Shown piece after piece: positions 6,282-8,847 of a stretch of DNA of 8,847 bases. The notes beneath the pieces were generated by a model. The model worked only from the letters and a program-made list of their open reading frames with translations. It did no database searches and was not told the origin of the DNA. The stretch covers positions 307,904 through 316,750 of the forward strand of contig JADLKH010000001.1 in the NCBI GenBank assembly GCA_015657435.1. Reading direction: 5' to 3'. The DNA is from Synergistales bacterium (lineage in GTDB: Bacteria; Synergistota; Synergistia; Synergistales; 79-D21). The first letter of the stretch is position 1; every line of letters begins with the position of its first letter. The position numbers and the translations under genes are program-made.

Positions 6282-7976
6282 CTACGACCTCCTTGCGTGG
6301 CGGAATGTCTCCGGATAGACCAGCCGAAACAGGAGAGAGATCACCCCGATGGCAATGAACACGATAAGGACTAGAACGACCGAGAAAGCGGCGGCCTGCG
6401 CGAAAAGCAATTCGGTGACGCATTCCAGGATCCGCACCGTCAGGAGGCTCCACTTGACGGACACAAGGAAAATCGTGGCGCTGATCGCCGTCATGGAAAC
6501 CACGAACAGATAGCGCATCCCCGTGATCACGGCCGGGACGATCAGCGGGAGGGTCACACGGCGAAAGGTGGCGAACCGGGAAGCCCCGAGGCCGAGAGAG
6601 GCCTCTTCAAGAGAGGGGTCGATCTGCTGCAGCGAGGAGACGATCGCACGGATACCGGTTGCGTTGTAGCGGAAAACACAAAGGGCGACGATGATGGCCA
6701 TCGTCCCGGTCAGGACCAGGGGACCCGTGTTGAAGGCCACCAGGTAGGCAATCCCCACAACCGTTCCCGGAAGGACATAATCCAGCAGCGAGACGAACTC
6801 CAGGGTTTTTCTCCCGGTGATCTCCCTCATGCATGCCAGGGTTCCGATGGCGATCGCCGTCACGGTCCCGATCACCGTGGAAGTGACCGCGATCAGAACC
6901 GTATCCTTGACCGCCTTCCATCCCACCGTGAAAACGTAGGCGTAATTTTCCAGCGTGAGGCGGTTGTCGACTCCCCAGACTCTGACCAGCGAACTCCATA
7001 AAATGATCGAATACAGGAAGAGGATGAAAAGCGTCATGGCGGAAATGATGGCGAGGATCACTTTCTCGGCGGCGGATCCGGCCCCTCTTGAGGGGGAGGT
7101 CCCTTCGCTTTTGCCCGTAACGGTGATCCAGCTGCGGCGTTTGACCCAGTAGCGTTGCAGTAAAAATACCAGCAAAGCCGGAACGAGCAATACAAAGGAG
7201 ATCGCGGCTCCTCCCCTCAGGTCGTACATCCCGGTAATCTGAAGGTAGGCCTGGGTGGTCAGGACGGGAAACGTATGCCCTCCCATGACGAGAGGGGTCG
7301 CAAAATCCGTCAGGGAACTGCCGAAAAGGAGAAGAAAGGCATTCGCGACTCCTGGGGTGCTCAACGGCAGGGTCACGGTAAGGAAGGCTCGCCAGCGCGA
7401 GCTCCCGAGGCTCATGGCGGCATCCTCGAGGTTCGGGTCGATTGCGGACAAAACTGCGGCCAAAGTCAGGAAGGCCACCGGGAAAAAGGTCAGTGTCTCG
7501 GCAATCCACGTTCCAACGAAACCGTAAATATTGAAATCCGGCAGATGAAGCAAATTCATGAGCATCCCGTTGGGACCCAGCGCCAACGTCAATGCAATGC
7601 TGCTTGTGAAGGGCGGTGAAACGAAGGGAAGCACGACGACCGCCCCGAAGAACCACTTGAATCCTCTCGGAAGGGTCGTTCTTGTGACGGAAAAGGCAAA
7701 AAGAAAGCCCAGGAAAGTCCCAAAACCCGCCACCGCTGTCGCCAGGAGAAGGCTGTTGAGCAACGCCTTTCGGTTGTACCAGCTGGAGAAGGCTTTGGCC
7801 AGGTTCCCCATCGAACCGGTGCCATCGACGTAAAAGACCAGAATGAGCAGCCTGGCCAGCGGGTAGAGAACAAACAGTCCCAATGCTCCCCAAACGAGCA
7901 TCAGGAGAAAAAACCGGGCAGGGTCCCGATTCATCCGACTGCCCGGCTGACCGATCGTCATTCGCAATGGAAGCAC
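6282..7976 (-). CDS. Fused two-domain ABC importer permease (FbpB/AfuB/PhnV-type)
   Basis: This 564-residue inner-membrane protein carries two tandem permease domains, at about residues 60-275 and 345-555, joined by a polar Ser/Gly/Lys linker (about 279-303); about 12 helices are expected. Each half has the cytoplasmic EAA loop that docks the ATPase: LEDAAMSLGSS...LP at about 183-205 and LEEASLGLGAS...LP at about 456-478. A single chain with both halves is typical of the FbpB and ThiP group. The start is GTG at 7976, chosen because AAGGAAGG (plus-strand 7983-7990) lies 6 nt before it; ATG codons at 7961 and 7934 are weaker alternatives that would shorten the cytoplasmic tail. It follows the binding-protein gene by 13 nt and precedes the ATPase by 3 nt. 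Confidence 0.94.
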   Translation of the reverse strand: MLPLRMTIGQPGSRMNRDPARFFLLMLVWGALGLFVLYPLARLLILVFYVDGTGSMGNLAKAFSSWYNRKALLNSLLLATAVAGFGTFLGFLFAFSVTRTTLPRGFKWFFGAVVVLPFVSPPFTSSIALTLALGPNGMLMNLLHLPDFNIYGFVGTWIAETLTFFPVAFLTLAAVLSAIDPNLEDAAMSLGSSRWRAFLTVTLPLSTPGVANAFLLLFGSSLTDFATPLVMGGHTFPVLTTQAYLQITGMYDLRGGAAISFVLLVPALLVFLLQRYWVKRRSWITVTGKSEGTSPSRGAGSAAEKVILAIISAMTLFILFLYSIILWSSLVRVWGVDNRLTLENYAYVFTVGWKAVKDTVLIAVTSTVIGTVTAIAIGTLACMREITGRKTLEFVSLLDYVLPGTVVGIAYLVAFNTGPLVLTGTMAIIVALCVFRYNATGIRAIVSSLQQIDPSLEEASLGLGASRFATFRRVTLPLIVPAVITGMRYLFVVSMTAISATIFLVSVKWSLLTVRILECVTELLFAQAAAFSVVLVLIVFIAIGVISLLFRLVYPETFRHARRS

Positions 7977-7982
7977 GGAATA

Positions 7983-7990
7983 CCTTCCTT
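7983..7990 (-). promoter_or_regulatory. Ribosome binding site that supports the permease GTG start
   Basis: On the minus strand AAGGAAGG overlaps the last base of the binding-protein TAA stop and sits 6 nt before GTG at 7976. It favours the GTG over the in-frame ATG codons at 7961 and 7934 and implies coupling between termination of the binding protein and initiation of the permease. Confidence 0.6.
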
Positions 7991-8847
7991 TACCTGAGCA
8001 CCTCGTTTATCCAGCGTTCAACGAGACGCTCCCTGTTTTCGCCGGCCCACTTCAGATCAAGCGGAAGCATTTTTACTCTCGACATATCGAGACCCGGGTT
8101 GCTCACCTTCACTCTCGGATTACTTGGAATCAGGTTGATCTTGCTGGTCTCGTAAAGCCTCTGCATGCGTTCGGTGGAGGCCCAGTCAAGAAAGTTTTTC
8201 GCCAGATCCGGCTGCCTGGCCCCCTTAACCAGAGCCATGGCTTCGATGCCCGCAACCACGCCTTCCTTCGGATAACTGATCGTCACATCGTACCCGGTCT
8301 GTTGGACCTCCAGGGCATCCACAAGGAAAAAGATCCCTCCTGCAGCCTGTCCCCTCGCAATAGGCAACGCCCCGCCCGCACCGCTTTTCGTGTAGACCTG
8401 GACATTGGCGTTCAGCGATTTCTGGTAGGCATAGGCCTTATCCTCACCCATGGCCCGGATGACGCTGAGGATCCGATACATGGCCGTACCCGAAGTCCTG
8501 GCGTCGGCCATCTGCAGTTGGTTCCTGTAGGCCGGGTTCAGCAGATCCTCCCACGAAACCGGCGGCTTCAGGCCATGTTCCCTGAGGAATTTCGAGTTGA
8601 ACATGAAACAGATCGGGTCAAGGGCAACTCCCGTCCAGTATCCCTCCGAATCCCTGAATTTCGCCGGGATCTTCTCGCTTCCCTTTGGCCTGTAGGGCTC
8701 GAAAAGCCCCTTCGGGATCCCGTTGACGAAGGCTTCCGCCATGTTGCCGAAAACGACGTCCACCTGGGGATTTCCCTTTTCCGCTTCAAGCCTGGCCTGG
8801 AGCTCTCCCGAAGAGAATCGCATCCAGTTGACCTTCACGCCCGTTTC
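7990..8847 (-). CDS. ABC importer periplasmic substrate-binding protein, N-terminus outside the window
   Basis: The frame is open to the window edge, giving 285 visible residues that begin ETGVKVNW. The apparent start at 8838 is only an internal GTG (Val); about 50-60 residues, including the signal peptide, should lie beyond the edge. Family features (SBP_bac_6 and iron/phosphonate-type binding proteins) include the SSGELQARLEAEKGNP segment followed by DVVFGN, PICFMFN, SWEDLLNP, the TSGTAMY loop, YTKSGAGGALPIARGQ and ISYPKEGV. The protein captures the solute in the periplasm and delivers it to the permease. Where FbpA/FutA ferric-binding proteins carry adjacent tyrosines after the ARG-QAAGG strand, this one reads FFLVDALEVQ, so iron binding of that type looks unlikely. 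AfuA (sugar phosphate) and PhnS (2-aminoethylphosphonate) style ligands are alternatives. It is the promoter-proximal visible gene of the operon. Confidence 0.9.
   Translation of the reverse strand, partial: ETGVKVNWMRFSSGELQARLEAEKGNPQVDVVFGNMAEAFVNGIPKGLFEPYRPKGSEKIPAKFRDSEGYWTGVALDPICFMFNSKFLREHGLKPPVSWEDLLNPAYRNQLQMADARTSGTAMYRILSVIRAMGEDKAYAYQKSLNANVQVYTKSGAGGALPIARGQAAGGIFFLVDALEVQQTGYDVTISYPKEGVVAGIEAMALVKGARQPDLAKNFLDWASTERMQRLYETSKINLIPSNPRVKVSNPGLDMSRVKMLPLDLKWAGENRERLVERWINEVLR

Noticed and set aside
5413..6453. Long minus-strand open frame (346 codons) overlapping the ABC ATPase
   Set aside because: The ATPase frame carries every ABC motif. This frame is a GC-rich shadow that also crosses the ATPase-permease junction.
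6607..7893. Long minus-strand open frame (428 codons) overlapping the permease
   Set aside because: It lies in another frame of the permease gene. Its peptide is rich in Arg, Gly, His and Pro with no recognisable motif, while the permease frame has helices and both EAA loops.
1457..8847. A 2-aminoethylphosphonate uptake-and-use locus made of the ABC importer and the aminotransferase
   Set aside because: The aminotransferase is of the LysN-like class I/II type, not the class V PhnW type, is on a separate transcript, and no phosphonatase gene is present.
1..8847. Mobile element, CRISPR, tRNA/rRNA or defence system
   Set aside because: I saw no transposase, integrase, terminal repeats, spaced direct repeats, tRNA-like cloverleaf or nuclease/toxin motifs. 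All long genes belong to housekeeping, transport or envelope families.

Overview
The window looks like ordinary chromosomal DNA from a Gram-negative bacterium. It is moderately GC-rich, its genes are tightly packed, and most have strong AGGAGG-type ribosome binding sites. A Sec signal peptide, a periplasmic substrate-binding protein and dTDP-rhamnose genes all point to a diderm. The overall flavour (a surface-adhesin-E-like/PDZ secreted protein and a LysN-like aminotransferase) resembles Deltaproteobacteria/Desulfobacterota, but that placement is inference.

Layout: (1) 1-1471, plus strand: rfbA and rfbC, overlapping by 20 nt, are the end of a dTDP-L-rhamnose (or related 6-deoxysugar) operon that probably continues upstream. 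(2) 1457-2665, minus strand: a fold-type I PLP aminotransferase of the LysN/COG1167 type whose 3' end overlaps rfbC convergently by 15 bp. (3) 2666-2979: a 314-bp divergent intergenic region with a fair sigma70-like promoter on the plus strand and a weak one on the minus strand. (4) 2980-4089, plus strand: a secreted protein with an adhesin-E-like N-terminus, an unassigned middle domain and a C-terminal PDZ domain; its best start is TTG. (5) 4099-5019, minus strand: an EamA/DMT-family ten-helix transporter, convergent with the PDZ gene across a 9-nt gap. (6) 5196-8847, minus strand: an ABC importer operon running substrate-binding protein (N-terminus outside the window), then fused double-domain permease, then ATPase, with gaps of 13 and 3 nt.

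How they work together: rfbA and rfbC act in one sugar-nucleotide pathway, and the three ABC genes form one complete importer. The importer belongs to the FbpABC/AfuABC/PhnSTV group, but the visible part of its binding protein lacks the paired tyrosines of ferric-iron binders, so a small anionic organic solute is at least as likely as iron. The EamA gene lies downstream on the same strand after 176 bp and may be co-transcribed or have its own promoter. No functional link between the aminotransferase, the PDZ protein and the transporters can be shown from sequence.

I found no tRNA, rRNA, CRISPR array, insertion sequence, integrase or convincing intrinsic terminator. I see no strong evidence for an undescribed multi-gene system. 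The most unusual items are the secreted PDZ protein's architecture, the ambiguous ABC substrate, and two convergent gene pairs with no room for terminators.
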